From RH-AL1 sp965198485 (GTDB lineage: Bacteria; Pseudomonadota; Alphaproteobacteria; Rhizobiales; Beijerinckiaceae): 64,000 nt of DNA. Numbering within the stretch: position 1 is the stretch's first letter; the number at the start of each line of letters is the position of its first letter. Shown piece by piece: positions 54,814 to 63,258 of this stretch. Below the pieces are notes generated by a model. That model searched no databases, was not told the origin of the DNA, and saw nothing but the letters and a program-made list of their open reading frames with translations. The translations under genes were made by a program, and so were the position numbers. The DNA lies in assembly GCA_965198485.1 (NCBI GenBank), contig CBDAPQ010000005.1:1860001-1924000 (forward strand). Direction: 5' to 3'.

Positions 54814-55449
54814 TCACCCGCGCGCGAACTCGGGAACGCCCGTGACCTGCGCGACGAACGATCGCGGATCACCGTAGCAGCCCTCGTGCGCCAGGCGCTG
54901 GAGGATGCCGTCGCGCTCCAGCACGAAGCTCGGGAAGCCGCGCAGCCCGTGCCGGCGCATCGTCTCACGGGTGTCCCGGATGTGCGTGTCCACCGCGACC
55001 GCATCGAGCGCGGCGACGAAGGGAACGGCGGCGAGTCCGATCGCGCCGGCCAGGTCGGCGAGCACCGCGGTCTCGACGACGGGCCGCCCGTCGACGTAGT
55101 GCGCCCGCTGGATCGCGGCCAGCATCGGCAGCGCCGCGTCGGCCCTGAGCTCCGTGGCGGCGAGGATCGCGGCGATCGTCGGGCGCGAGTGGAAGATCGT
55201 GTCGGGATCGTCCAGCAGTCCGTCGAGGTACGCCGCCCCGAAGACCTGGCCGGTCAAATCGTGGATGCGGCGATCGGTGACTTTGATCTGCACGCGCTTG
55301 CCGTCCGGCACGCCACCCGCCGGCTCCCAAAGGCCGCCGCCGTGCAGGACCACGGTCACCTCGGCGGCGGCAGCTTGCACGAGCGGTTCGGCGGCGTAGC
55401 ACCAGCCGCAGAGGGGGTCGTGGTAATAATGCAGGATCGGATTGGTCAT
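54814..55449 (-). CDS. DsbA-family thioredoxin-like protein
   Basis: 211 residues. The N-terminal HYYHDPLCGWCYAAEP gives a CGWC active site, typical of cytosolic DsbA/FrnE-like or HCCA-isomerase-like proteins; no signal peptide is seen. RGFPSFVLERDG supplies the cis-Pro loop. It probably acts as a thiol oxidoreductase or GSH-dependent isomerase in the cytoplasm. Start 37 bp beyond the quinone-reductase-like gene, same strand, so likely cotranscribed and redox-related. Confidence 0.85.
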   Translation of the reverse strand: MTNPILHYYHDPLCGWCYAAEPLVQAAAAEVTVVLHGGGLWEPAGGVPDGKRVQIKVTDRRIHDLTGQVFGAAYLDGLLDDPDTIFHSRPTIAAILAATELRADAALPMLAAIQRAHYVDGRPVVETAVLADLAGAIGLAAVPFVAALDAVAVDTHIRDTRETMRRHGLRGFPSFVLERDGILQRLAHEGCYGDPRSFVAQVTGVPEFARG

Positions 55450-55486
55450 CGGGATGCTCGTTTTCAGGAGTGACTTAGGGGTCGCG

Positions 55487-56362
55487 TCAGTGCGCCTCGA
55501 GCGCGGCGGCGATGCTCGCGGTGAGCGGCGTCGTCGGGCGCCCGATCAGCCGGCTCAGCTGGCGACTCTCGTCGAAGAGGGCGCCGCGGGCCGCCGCGGC
55601 GTCGCTGTCGGCGAGCAGGGCCGCCAGGAAGCCCGGCAGGCCCGCGCCGAGCAGCGCCGCCTCGTAGTCCGCCGGGGGCAGGTCCTTGTAGACGATGTCC
55701 TCGCCCGACTGCCGCGCGACTGCGGCGGCGAGTTCGTCAAGGGTGTAGGCGTCGTCGCCGGCGAGTTCGAGGACGCGGCTCGACCTATCCTCGTCGCCGG
55801 TCAGCACCGCGGCCGCGGCCGCGGCGTAGTCGATGCGGGCGGCGGAGGCGATGCGCCCCTGTCCCGCGCTGCCGAGCAGGGCATGGTGCGCCAGGGCGGC
55901 GGGAAGCGCGGCCATGTAGTTTTCCGTGTACCAGCCGTTGCGCAACAGCACGAAGGGTACGCCGGACGCGCGCAGCAGCGCCTCGGTCTCGCGGTGCTCG
56001 CCGGCGAGGCCGAGCGGCGAGGCGTCGGCGTGCAGCAGGCTGGTGTAGGCGAGCAAACCGACGCCGGCGCGCCTGGCCGCCTCGATGACGTTGCGGTGCT
56101 GGGCGACGCGCGCGCCGACCGCGCTGGAGGAGATCAGAAGGACGCGCTCGATACCGGCCAGTGCCGAGTCCAGCGTATCGGGACGATCGTAGTCGGCGAC
56201 GCGGACGGCGAGGCCATCGGCCGCGAACGTGGTGCCGGCCTGCGGGCTGCGCACCATCGCCGCCACGTCGCCGGCGGGCATGTCTAGAAGTAGCTGTTTG
56301 ATCACCAATCGGCCGAGTTGGCCACTGGCGCCGGTGACGAGGACGCGAGGTCGAGTTGACAT
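55487..56362 (-). CDS. NmrA-like SDR, QorB/YtfG-type quinone reductase
   Basis: 291 residues from MSTRPRVLVTGASGQLGRLV, with GGAG six bases before the ATG. GASGQLG binds NADPH; VLLISSSAVG, GLLAYTSLLHAD, LLRNGWYTENY and YTLDELAAAVARQSG follow the QorB/azoreductase-like NmrA pattern. The expected role is NADPH:quinone reduction in electrophile defence. It is divergent from an HxlR regulator, and paired palindromes lie between them, as in known qorR-qor pairs. Confidence 0.88.
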   Translation of the reverse strand: MSTRPRVLVTGASGQLGRLVIKQLLLDMPAGDVAAMVRSPQAGTTFAADGLAVRVADYDRPDTLDSALAGIERVLLISSSAVGARVAQHRNVIEAARRAGVGLLAYTSLLHADASPLGLAGEHRETEALLRASGVPFVLLRNGWYTENYMAALPAALAHHALLGSAGQGRIASAARIDYAAAAAAVLTGDEDRSSRVLELAGDDAYTLDELAAAVARQSGEDIVYKDLPPADYEAALLGAGLPGFLAALLADSDAAAARGALFDESRQLSRLIGRPTTPLTASIAAALEAH

Positions 56363-56377
56363 TGAAGGCTCCACGTA

Positions 56378-56418
56378 GGTCTCAAATCGAGACCATGTCT
56401 TGTATAAAGACCGATTTG
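56378..56418. promoter_or_regulatory. Nested palindromes in the qor-like/HxlR divergent promoter
   Basis: GGTCTC-AAATC-GAGACC (56378-56394) and GTCTT-GTATA-AAGAC (56397-56411) lie side by side, and CAAATCG/CGATTTG pair across both (56383/56412). HxlR/DUF24 regulators bind such GTA-x-TAC-containing palindromes; control of both directions is inferred. Confidence 0.6.
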
Positions 56419-56471
56419 GCGGCATGTAAGGAGGCAGTTTTTCGTGCTCAGGGCACCTGGAGGGAACCTCC

Positions 56472-56885
56472 ATGACCACCGGCGACTCCATCGACCCCGT
56501 CCAGCTCGCGACGAGCTTCGCCGACTGGCGGGCAGCCGGCTTCGACGCGGACGCCTGCCCGGTGCGCAATGTGTTGGACCGTATCGGCGACAAATGGACG
56601 ATGCTGACACTCGTCGCGCTCGCCGAGGCTCCTCGCCGCTTCAGCGAGCTCCACCGGATCATGCCCGACATATCGAAGCGCATGCTGACGCAGAGTCTGC
56701 GCGCGCTGGAGCGCGACGGCTTGGCGACCCGCCACGTCTTTCCCACCAAGCCGCCGAGCGTGGAGTACCGCCTGTCAGCGCTCGGCCGGTCGGTGCTGGC
56801 TCCGCTCGCCGGGCTCGTAGACTGGGCCGAGCGCAACGTTGCCGCGATCCGTCAGGCCCGCGTGCGCTTCGACGCCGCGGCCTGA
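56472..56885 (+). CDS. HxlR-family (DUF24) redox-type regulator
   Basis: 137 residues. The winged helix contains CPVRNVLDRIGDKWTMLTLVALAEAPRRFSELHRIMPDISKRMLTQSLRALERDGL, the HxlR signature. A single N-terminal Cys (in DACPVRN) occupies the place of the redox-sensing Cys of YodB/HypR/QorR proteins. It probably represses the divergent quinone-reductase-like gene until a quinone or oxidant modifies that Cys (inference). Confidence 0.9.
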   Translation: MTTGDSIDPVQLATSFADWRAAGFDADACPVRNVLDRIGDKWTMLTLVALAEAPRRFSELHRIMPDISKRMLTQSLRALERDGLATRHVFPTKPPSVEYRLSALGRSVLAPLAGLVDWAERNVAAIRQARVRFDAAA

Positions 56886-57114
56886 GACGGTCACGGGCGG
56901 GCAGCTTGGCGCCAGCCCGCGGTCGTCGCCGTCGACGCCGCAGCGAGGTCGACGTAGCTGGTCGTGCGCCCCGAGCCGCGCGTCCCCAATATTCAGCGTT
57001 GATGCTTCGGGAGCGAAGCTTTCGCAGAGGAGCGCTCGGTGCTAGACAGGACCGACACTCCAGAGAAGTCGACCCGGATACTTCCGCCCAGGCAGTCGTT
57101 CGCAATGGAAGGCA

Positions 57115-57191
57115 TGGTAGCGGAGGAGGGACTCGAACCCCCGACACGGGGATTATGATTCCCCTGCTCTAGCCAGCTGAGCTACTCCGCC
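57115..57191 (-). tRNA. tRNA-Met (anticodon CAT, elongator-type)
   Basis: A 77-base cloverleaf on the minus strand: acceptor GGCGGAG pairs with CTCCGCT-type 3' strand, D-arm GCTCAGCTGGCTAGAGC, anticodon loop ATCATAA giving CAT, T-arm GGGGGTTCGAGTCCC, encoded CCA. The A1-like initiator mismatch and the GGG anticodon-stem triplets of initiator tRNA are not all present; elongator Met is most likely, with tRNA-Ile2 (lysidine) an alternative. Confidence 0.9.
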
Positions 57192-57333
57192 GAGCGGGCG
57201 CGTGCGCCATCGCCTGAGCGCGGGATGTAGGATGGGCGGCGGGGCGAAGTCAAGGAACGGCGGTGAGGCAATCCGCCGGTCGCCGGGCGGGTCGGCGGCG
57301 GCTTATGCCGGGGCTCCCACGAGGTGTCGTCCC

Positions 57334-58236
57334 ATGTGCCCAGGCCTCTCCCCCTTCCTCGAGGCGCTGCGGCTGCCGGCCCACGTCTGCGCCAATTGCG
57401 GGTTCTGGCAGCGCCACTTCGAGGCGCCCGCCGCCTGCCCGATGTGCCTCGATGCCCGCCACGTCGTGCCCGGGGCGGGCTGGCGCTTCCTCTCCGAAAC
57501 CGCAGCGCGGGCGGCCTGGCCGACGCATTGGGAGGAGCTGGAGCCCGGCGCCTGGCGCTTCTGGAACGAGCCGGTCGAAGGCATCGGGCCCAACGGCTAC
57601 CTGCTGCGCGCCGACGACGGCCGCAACGTGTTCTTCGAGGGCGCCACCGTGTTCAGCGCGGCGGCGCTCGAGCAGATCGCGGCTCTCGGCGGGATCGACG
57701 TGCTGTCGGCCTCGCATCCCCATTCCTACGGCGCGCTGTGGCAGCTGCAGGAGCGCTTCGACCCGGAGCTGGCGCTGCCCGCCGCCGACTTCGCCTGGTC
57801 GGCGGCGCTCCAGGTGACCTGGCCCTGGGACGACCACCTGGAGATCGCCCCCGGCCTGACGCTGCACCGCACCGCCGGGCATTTCGACGGCCACGCCGTG
57901 CTCCACGATGCCGCGCGCCGGCTGCTGCTCTGCGGCGACGCCCTCAAGTTCGAGCTCGACCCCGCCGACCGCCGCCGCGCCACCACCATCTCCGCCCACA
58001 AGGCCTTCGTGCGCGGCGTGCCGCTCACGCCGGCGGAGCTGCGGCGCTACCGCGACACCTTCGCCCCGCTCGACTTCACCGCGACCTGGACGCCCTTCGA
58101 GCAGGTCGCAAACAGCGGCCGGGCCGAGGCGCTGGCCCTCATCGACGCCCAGCTCGCCACCCGCCCGCACCCGCGCCAGGTGCCGCTGGCCGAGCTTCAG
58201 TCTTCCTTGGAGAACGCCTCGAAGGCCTCGGCGTAG
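57334..58236 (+). CDS. Metallo-beta-lactamase-fold protein with N-terminal zinc knuckle
   Basis: 300 residues from MCPGLSPFLEALRLPAHV; GAGG lies nine bases upstream. A rubredoxin-like pair of knuckles (CANCGFWQ and CPMCLDARH) precedes an MBL fold. The usual HxHxDH motif reads SHPHSYG, so only part of the metal site is kept; HFDGHAV and LLCGDALKF supply the later ligands. Activity is uncertain. The last 40 bases overlap, tail to tail, the end of the SDR gene on the other strand. Confidence 0.8.
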   Translation: MCPGLSPFLEALRLPAHVCANCGFWQRHFEAPAACPMCLDARHVVPGAGWRFLSETAARAAWPTHWEELEPGAWRFWNEPVEGIGPNGYLLRADDGRNVFFEGATVFSAAALEQIAALGGIDVLSASHPHSYGALWQLQERFDPELALPAADFAWSAALQVTWPWDDHLEIAPGLTLHRTAGHFDGHAVLHDAARRLLLCGDALKFELDPADRRRATTISAHKAFVRGVPLTPAELRRYRDTFAPLDFTATWTPFEQVANSGRAEALALIDAQLATRPHPRQVPLAELQSSLENASKASA

Positions 58237-59033
58237 TCGGGGTGCCAGCGCGACAGCGGCGGGCGGTTTGCGACGATGTCGCCGGCGGCCCAGAGGATGC
58301 GCCGCTCGTCCTTGGCGCGGGGCACGTCGTTGTCGGGGCACAGGATGTAGAAGTCGCCGCGCTCCAAGCTCTCCAGCAGGAAGTCCACCGTCTGCTCCGG
58401 CGTCCACGCCGCCGCCGGCTTCTCCGTGCGGCCCTTGGCGGTGATCCCGGTGAAGACGAAGCCCGGCACGAAGAGGTGCGCCGTGATCTTGCAGCCCTCC
58501 GTCTCGCGCAGAGAATGCTGCAGCGCCTCGGTGAAGGCCTTCACCCCCGCCTTGGCGACGTTGTAGGCGGGGTCGCCTGGCGGGGTGGTGATGCCCTGCT
58601 TGGAGCCGGTGTTGATGACCAGCCCCGGCCGCCCCGCGGCGATCATGCCCGGCACCATGATCTGGCTGCCGTGGATGATGCCCATCAGGTTGGTCGCAAT
58701 GATCGCCTCCCAGTTCGCCGCCGGGCCGAAGATGTCGCTGCCGGGCTGGATCCCGGCATTGTTCATCAGCACGTCGATGGGCCCGAGCTTGTCGCGCACC
58801 GTCGCCTCGAGGTGGCGCAGCTGCTCCGGCCGGCTCACGTCGGTCGGCACCGCCATGGCGACCCCGGCCTGGCCCAGCGCCGCCTCCGCCGCCGCGAGCC
58901 GCTCGCCGGGCAGGTCGGCGATCGCCACCCGCATTCCCAGCCCGAGGAACTTGTGCGCCGCCGCCAGCCCGAGGCCGGAGGCGCCGCCGGTGACCAGGGC
59001 GACGTTGCGGGGCGCGAGGACGGGATGGGGCAT
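58197..59033 (-). CDS. SDR-family oxidoreductase
   Basis: 278 residues from MPHPVLAPRNVALVTGGASGLG; GGAG lies eight bases before the ATG at 59033. Motifs: TGGASGLG, MNNAGIQ, catalytic Ser in NTGSKQG, Tyr-x3-Lys in AYNVAKAG and PGFVFTGIT. A classical SDR of unknown substrate. Its 3' end overlaps the MBL-fold gene by 40 bases. Confidence 0.9.
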   Translation of the reverse strand: MPHPVLAPRNVALVTGGASGLGLAAAHKFLGLGMRVAIADLPGERLAAAEAALGQAGVAMAVPTDVSRPEQLRHLEATVRDKLGPIDVLMNNAGIQPGSDIFGPAANWEAIIATNLMGIIHGSQIMVPGMIAAGRPGLVINTGSKQGITTPPGDPAYNVAKAGVKAFTEALQHSLRETEGCKITAHLFVPGFVFTGITAKGRTEKPAAAWTPEQTVDFLLESLERGDFYILCPDNDVPRAKDERRILWAAGDIVANRPPLSRWHPDYAEAFEAFSKED

Positions 59034-59102
59034 GGGTTTCTCTCCAAGCTTCGGCAAATGGACCGGAAACGCGCGGGCTGTTGCCGGAACGCCGCCGTTG
59101 AT

Positions 59103-59284
59103 CTAGGTATCCTAACCGGTTTAAAGAGGCGCGTCCATCCCCGGCCGCCCTCGGGAAGCCGAGTCCGCCGCGTCGCGTGCCCTGACATGTGGCCCTGCCA
59201 AAGTCAGGGTACCGCGACAAGGGCACGGGACGTTGTCAGGGTACGGCGACACAAAACCATGCCATCGACGCGAACCGCGACAAG
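59103..59284 (-). repeat. ~180-bp interspersed repeat, copy B (inverted to copy A)
   Basis: Read on the minus strand it starts CTTGTCGCGGTTCGCG at 59284 and ends ACCGGTTAGGATACCTAG at 59103, following copy A (49565-49747) block by block. The inner ends of both copies (ACCGGTTA...GATACCTA) face each other, enclosing 9.4 kb. Confidence 0.85.
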
Positions 59285-59787
59285 AGTTTATTTGCGAGGT
59301 CGTCCGGCGACGTGACGATTTCTTCATTTGAGGCGCCTCCCAGTTGACCCCAACGCGTCTTTGCCAATCGCCGCAGCCTCCCGGTAGCCTCACGATGAGG
59401 AGGTGCGCGGCGCCGTCTCGAACCACGAGGCGGTCCACGAAGGCCCGATGCAATGCGCCACGGCGGCGCCCGCGGCCGGAGCGAGGCTAACGAGCCCTTG
59501 TGGTCGCGACGCGCCTGCGGCGCTCCTCACCATGAGGGTGTTGGAGCGCTTTAAGGTCTCATCTGGTCAAGTGAGCGAAGCGGCACTGGAACACAGACCA
59601 TCTCGCGAGAGAACTGGCAAAAGCGGGGTGCAACCCCTCATCCGTCCCCGCTGCGCGGGGCCACCGTCTCCCACAAGGGAAGAAGGACCCCCCAACGAGG
59701 CGCCCGCTAGCCATGGGGCGCCGGGTTCTATAGGCCTGCCGCCCTCATCCCGGCATTCCGCGCGTTCACGCGCAGCCCGCAAGGCTC
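59285..59787. other. Intergenic with a short dispersed palindrome
   Basis: 503 bases. At about 59634-59690 there is a Rhizobiales-type intergenic element (CTCATCCGTCCCCGCTGCGC then TCTCCCACAAGGG); a related fragment recurs at 60541-60570 (TTCTCCCACAAGGGGAGAA). No gene is recognised. Confidence 0.55.
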
Positions 59788-60480
59788 ATGGTCAAGCTCT
59801 ACCACCACCCGCTCGATCCGCAGTCCCGCTTCGTCCGCCTGCTGCTCGCCGAATACGGGATCGAGCCCGAGCTCGTCGAGGAGCGCACCTTCGAGCGGCG
59901 GCACGAGTTCCTCGTGCTCAACCCGGCCAACACGCTGCCGTTGCTGGTCGAGCCCGGCGGCGCGATCGTGCCGGGGGCCGGGATCATCGCCGAGTACCTC
60001 GACGAGACGCGCGGCCACACGCTGGGCGAGCGACGGCTGCTGCCGGAGGCGCCGCTGGAGCGCATCGAGGTGCGCCGCCTGCTCGACTGGTTCAACGGCA
60101 AGTTCTTCACCGAGGTGTCGAGCTGGCTCGTCACGGAGAAGGTCTACAAGCGCTTCATGTCGGCCGAGCAGGGCGGCGGCGGCCCGGAGATGGAGCTCGT
60201 GCGCGCGGCGCGCTCCAACCTGCGCCACCATCTGCGCTACATCGGCTGGCTGGCCTCGCGCCGCAACTGGCTGGCCGGCCGCGAGCTCTCCTGCGCCGAC
60301 CTCGCCGCGGCGGCGCACCTCTCCTGCGTCGACTTCCTCGGCGACGTGCCGTGGCACGAGGACGAGGCGGCCAAGGGCTGGTACGCCCGGGTGAAGTCGC
60401 GCCCGGGTTTCCGCGCGCTGCTCGCCGACCGCGTGCCGGGGATCACGCCGGCCGACGCCTACGCGGATCTGGATTTCTGA
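59788..60480 (+). CDS. Glutathione S-transferase family protein
   Basis: 230 residues. N-terminal thioredoxin-like domain: MVKLYHHPLDPQSRFVRLLLAEYGIEPELVEE, LNPANTLPLLVEPGG (cis-Pro) and GAGIIAEYLDET. The C-terminal domain has LSCADLAAAAHLSCVDFLGDVPW. The gene immediately precedes queG, an arrangement frequent in Rhizobiales, but no functional link to queuosine is known. Confidence 0.9.
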   Translation: MVKLYHHPLDPQSRFVRLLLAEYGIEPELVEERTFERRHEFLVLNPANTLPLLVEPGGAIVPGAGIIAEYLDETRGHTLGERRLLPEAPLERIEVRRLLDWFNGKFFTEVSSWLVTEKVYKRFMSAEQGGGGPEMELVRAARSNLRHHLRYIGWLASRRNWLAGRELSCADLAAAAHLSCVDFLGDVPWHEDEAAKGWYARVKSRPGFRALLADRVPGITPADAYADLDF

Positions 60481-60636
60481 GGGAGCGATATCCCCGTTGC
60501 GAAGCGCTACGAGCGGCGATGGCCGCATTTTCGCCGGGGCGTTCCCTTCTCCCACAAGGGGAGAAAGGCGTACCCCGATGGGTGTTCCCGCGGCGGATCC
60601 GAATTCCGACGAGCTTCGCGCAGACGTGTCGCCCCC

Positions 60637-61701
60637 GTGCCGTCCCTGAAACCCGCCATCGCCGCCCGCGCCCGCGCGCTGGGCTTCGATATCGTCCGCG
60701 TGGCGGCGCCCGACGCCATCCCCCGCGCCCCCGAGCGCTTGCGCGCCTTCCTCGAGGCCGGCATGGCCGGCACCATGGCCTGGCTCGCCGAGACCGAGCC
60801 CCGGCGCGCCGACCCGCGGGTGCTGTGGCCGCAGGTGCGCGCCATCGTCATGCTCGCCATGAACTACGGGCCGGCGAGCGACCCGATGGAGAACCTCGCC
60901 GACGGCAGCGCAGCCAACGTCTCGGTCTACGCGCGCGGCCGCGACTACCACGACGTGCTGAAGGGCCGGCTCAAGGAGGTGGCGCAGGGCATGGAGAGCA
61001 TGGGGCGTCGCCGCGGGCTCGCCTCGACCTCGAAAGTCTTCGTCGACACGGCGCCGGTCATGGAGAAGCCGCTGGCCGAGGCGGCCGGGCTCGGCTGGCA
61101 GGGCAAGCACACCAACCTGGTGTCGCGCGACTTCGGCTCGTGGCTGTTCCTCGGCTCGATCTTCACGACGCTGGAGCTCGAGCCCGACCCGCCCGAGGTC
61201 GACCATTGCGGCACCTGCCGCCGGTGCCTCGACGTCTGCCCGACGAACGCCTTCCCCGCGCCCTACCGGCTCGACCCGCGCCGCTGCATCTCCTACCTCA
61301 CCATCGAGCACGACGGGCCGATCCCGGAGGAGTTCCGCCGCGCCATCGGCAACCGCGTCTACGGCTGCGACGATTGCCTCGCCGTCTGCCCCTGGAACCG
61401 CTTCGCGCGCGAAGCGTCCGAGATGAAGCTGCAGGCGCGCGTCGACCTCGCCGCGCCGCGCCTGGCCGACTGGCTGGCGCTCGACGAGGCCGGCTTCCGC
61501 GGGCTGTTCGCCGGCAGCCCGGTCAGGCGCCTGGGACACGCGCGCTTCCTGCGCAACGTGCTGGTGGCGGCGGGGAACTCGCGGGACGCCGGCCTGCTGC
61601 CGGCGGTGCGACGGCACGCGGCCAGCGCGGACGCGGTGGTGCGGGAGGCGGCGGCGTGGGCGCTGGGCGAGCTGTCTCCGGCGGGGACGGGCTCGTTCTA
61701 G
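60637..61701 (+). CDS. queG: Epoxyqueuosine reductase QueG
   Basis: 354 residues from GTG. The cobalamin-binding N-terminal region (FDIVRVAAPDAIP; AMNYGP; YARGRDYHDVLKGRL; FVDTAPVMEKPLAEAAGLGWQGKHTNL) leads to two [4Fe-4S] clusters: CGTCRRCLDVCPT and CDDCLAVCPWN. HEAT-like repeats close the protein. It makes queuosine from epoxyqueuosine in tRNA and needs B12. The end overlaps yciB by four bases, tail to tail. Confidence 0.95.
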   Translation: MPSLKPAIAARARALGFDIVRVAAPDAIPRAPERLRAFLEAGMAGTMAWLAETEPRRADPRVLWPQVRAIVMLAMNYGPASDPMENLADGSAANVSVYARGRDYHDVLKGRLKEVAQGMESMGRRRGLASTSKVFVDTAPVMEKPLAEAAGLGWQGKHTNLVSRDFGSWLFLGSIFTTLELEPDPPEVDHCGTCRRCLDVCPTNAFPAPYRLDPRRCISYLTIEHDGPIPEEFRRAIGNRVYGCDDCLAVCPWNRFAREASEMKLQARVDLAAPRLADWLALDEAGFRGLFAGSPVRRLGHARFLRNVLVAAGNSRDAGLLPAVRRHAASADAVVREAAAWALGELSPAGTGSF

Positions 61702-62393
61702 ATGTGCTCCGGCGCGTCCTCGGCGGCCTCGCCTTTCAGCTCGTGGCGCAGGATGAGCGGCACCTGGGCGAAGGTGAAGACGAAGATCAGGATCACCGTG
61801 CCGGGGAACTTGAACAGCACCCAATGGTCCCAGGTCATGGTGCGCCGCACGATCTCGTTGAGCACGGCGAGGAACAGGAAGAACACGCCCCAGCGCAGCG
61901 TCAGGATCGACCAGCCGCGCTCGGTCAGCTTCATCGCCTGCTCCAGCATGATCGGCAGCAGCGGACGGCCCAGGGCGAGGCCGCCGAGCAGCGCCGCGCC
62001 GAACAGCGCGTAGAGGATCGTCGGCTTCATCTGGAAGAAGGTCTGGTCGTGCAGCCACAGGGTGAGGCCGCCGAACACCAGCACCAGGACGGCGGTGACG
62101 AGCGGCAGCATCGGCAGCCGCCGCGTCTTGGCGAAGAAGACGACGAGCGCCGCCACCGTGGCCACCATCAGCACCGCCGTGGCGCTGAAGAGCCCCGCCT
62201 GCTTGCCCTCGAAGAGGCTGGCGGGGAAGAGCAGGCGCAGCGTCGGCTCGAAGATCTTGGGACGGAAGTTGGCGAGGAGGAAGAGCGCCAGGGGGCCGTA
62301 CTCGAGCACCAGCTTCAGCCCCGCCGGCATGGTGCGCGCTGGCAGGGTCGCGCTGGCGGCGAGGGGAGTGTCCGATGGTCGGCTCTTCGTCAT
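61698..62393 (-). CDS. yciB: Inner-membrane septation protein YciB/IspZ
   Basis: 231 residues from MTKSRPSDT; AGAGG lies before the ATG. Five to six membrane helices: LKLVLEYGPLALFLLANF, FGGLTLWLHDQTFFQMKPTILYALFGAALL and RRTMTWDHWVLFKFPGTVILIFVFTFAQVPLI are the YciB hallmarks. The proteins contribute to envelope integrity and division. A frequent neighbour of queG/ftsY in Rhizobiales. Confidence 0.92.
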   Translation of the reverse strand: MTKSRPSDTPLAASATLPARTMPAGLKLVLEYGPLALFLLANFRPKIFEPTLRLLFPASLFEGKQAGLFSATAVLMVATVAALVVFFAKTRRLPMLPLVTAVLVLVFGGLTLWLHDQTFFQMKPTILYALFGAALLGGLALGRPLLPIMLEQAMKLTERGWSILTLRWGVFFLFLAVLNEIVRRTMTWDHWVLFKFPGTVILIFVFTFAQVPLILRHELKGEAAEDAPEHI

Positions 62394-62473
62394 GACGTCC
62401 TCTCGCAAATGCCTGCGGCGGCAGCAAGGCCTGCCCGCGGCAAGACTGGCCGCGCACCTCGCTCCTTCCAAGG

Positions 62474-63130
62474 TCAGGACAAGCCCGGCCGTGACGGCGG
62501 GACGTCGCGTGGCGGTCCACCGCGTCGAACCGCTGCCTCCAGTCCCGCCAGGTAGATCGCCACGAACCCCTCCAGCTCGGCGTCGATCGCCTCCACCGGC
62601 ATCTCGACGAGCTTGCGCTCCAGGCCGAGCGCGACGATGCCGTGGACGGCGCTGAACAGGGTGCGGGCCTGGCGCTTCACCGCGGCGTCGTCGCGCCCCG
62701 GCACCAGCGCCGCGAGCCGGGCCTCAAGGCGCAGGAAGAGGCGCAGCTGGTCGGCGGCGAACCAGTCCGGCAGCTCGGCGCCTTCGACCATGCGGAACTC
62801 GAAGAGGGCGCGCCAGAGGTTGCGGTTGGCGGCGGCGAACGTGGCATAGGCCTTGGCCCAGGCGACGAGCTGCGCCCGCGTCTCCTGCGCGCCCGACGCC
62901 TCGACCGCGTCGAGCTCGGCATCGAGCGCGGCCAGCGTGCGCCGGCTCACCCGCAGCACCAGCTCGTCGAGGTCGGCGACGAGGTTGTAGATGGCGCCGA
63001 GCGAGCAGCCGACGCAGGCGGCGAGGTCGCGCGCCTTCAGCGCCGGCAGGCCGCCGGCCGCGATCGCCGCTTCGGCGCAATCGACCAGGACCTCGCGCTG
63101 CGCCTCGCGCCGCGCCGCGAAATCGACCAT
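62474..63130 (-). CDS. TetR-family transcriptional regulator
   Basis: 218 residues. N-terminal helix-turn-helix: VLVDCAEAAIAAGGLPALKARDLAACVGCSLGAIYNLVADLDELVL, then a TetR C-terminal domain (FAAANRNLWRALFEFRM). Divergent from the LplT/Aas-type gene, with two palindromic sites in the 128-bp space, so it probably represses that gene and itself in response to a lipid-related signal (inference). Confidence 0.9.
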   Translation of the reverse strand: MVDFAARREAQREVLVDCAEAAIAAGGLPALKARDLAACVGCSLGAIYNLVADLDELVLRVSRRTLAALDAELDAVEASGAQETRAQLVAWAKAYATFAAANRNLWRALFEFRMVEGAELPDWFAADQLRLFLRLEARLAALVPGRDDAAVKRQARTLFSAVHGIVALGLERKLVEMPVEAIDAELEGFVAIYLAGLEAAVRRGGPPRDVPPSRPGLS

Positions 63131-63143
63131 GTCGTCCCTTCAT

Positions 63144-63191
63144 CTTGAACAACGTTCAAGAACGGCGTAGAAAGCTTTTTGAACGCCGTTC
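63144..63191. promoter_or_regulatory. Two TetR-type operators in divergent promoter
   Basis: CTTGAAC-AAC-GTTCAAG (63144-63160) is a perfect 7-3-7 inverted repeat, and GAACG-C-CGTTC (63181-63191) a perfect 5-1-5. Both share the GAACG/CGTTC core and lie between the TetR start and the transporter start. Confidence 0.75.
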
Positions 63192-63258
63192 GTAGCAGGT
63201 CGCCGGCCCTTCGCAAGACGGCCGGCGCCGGCTAGAAGCAGTCATCGACGAGGTTTTC

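Noticed and set aside
59403..62555. 1050-codon plus-strand and 930-codon minus-strand open frames
   Set aside because: Both are high-GC shadows of GST, queG and yciB; no family motif, strongly biased Arg/Ala/Gly content.
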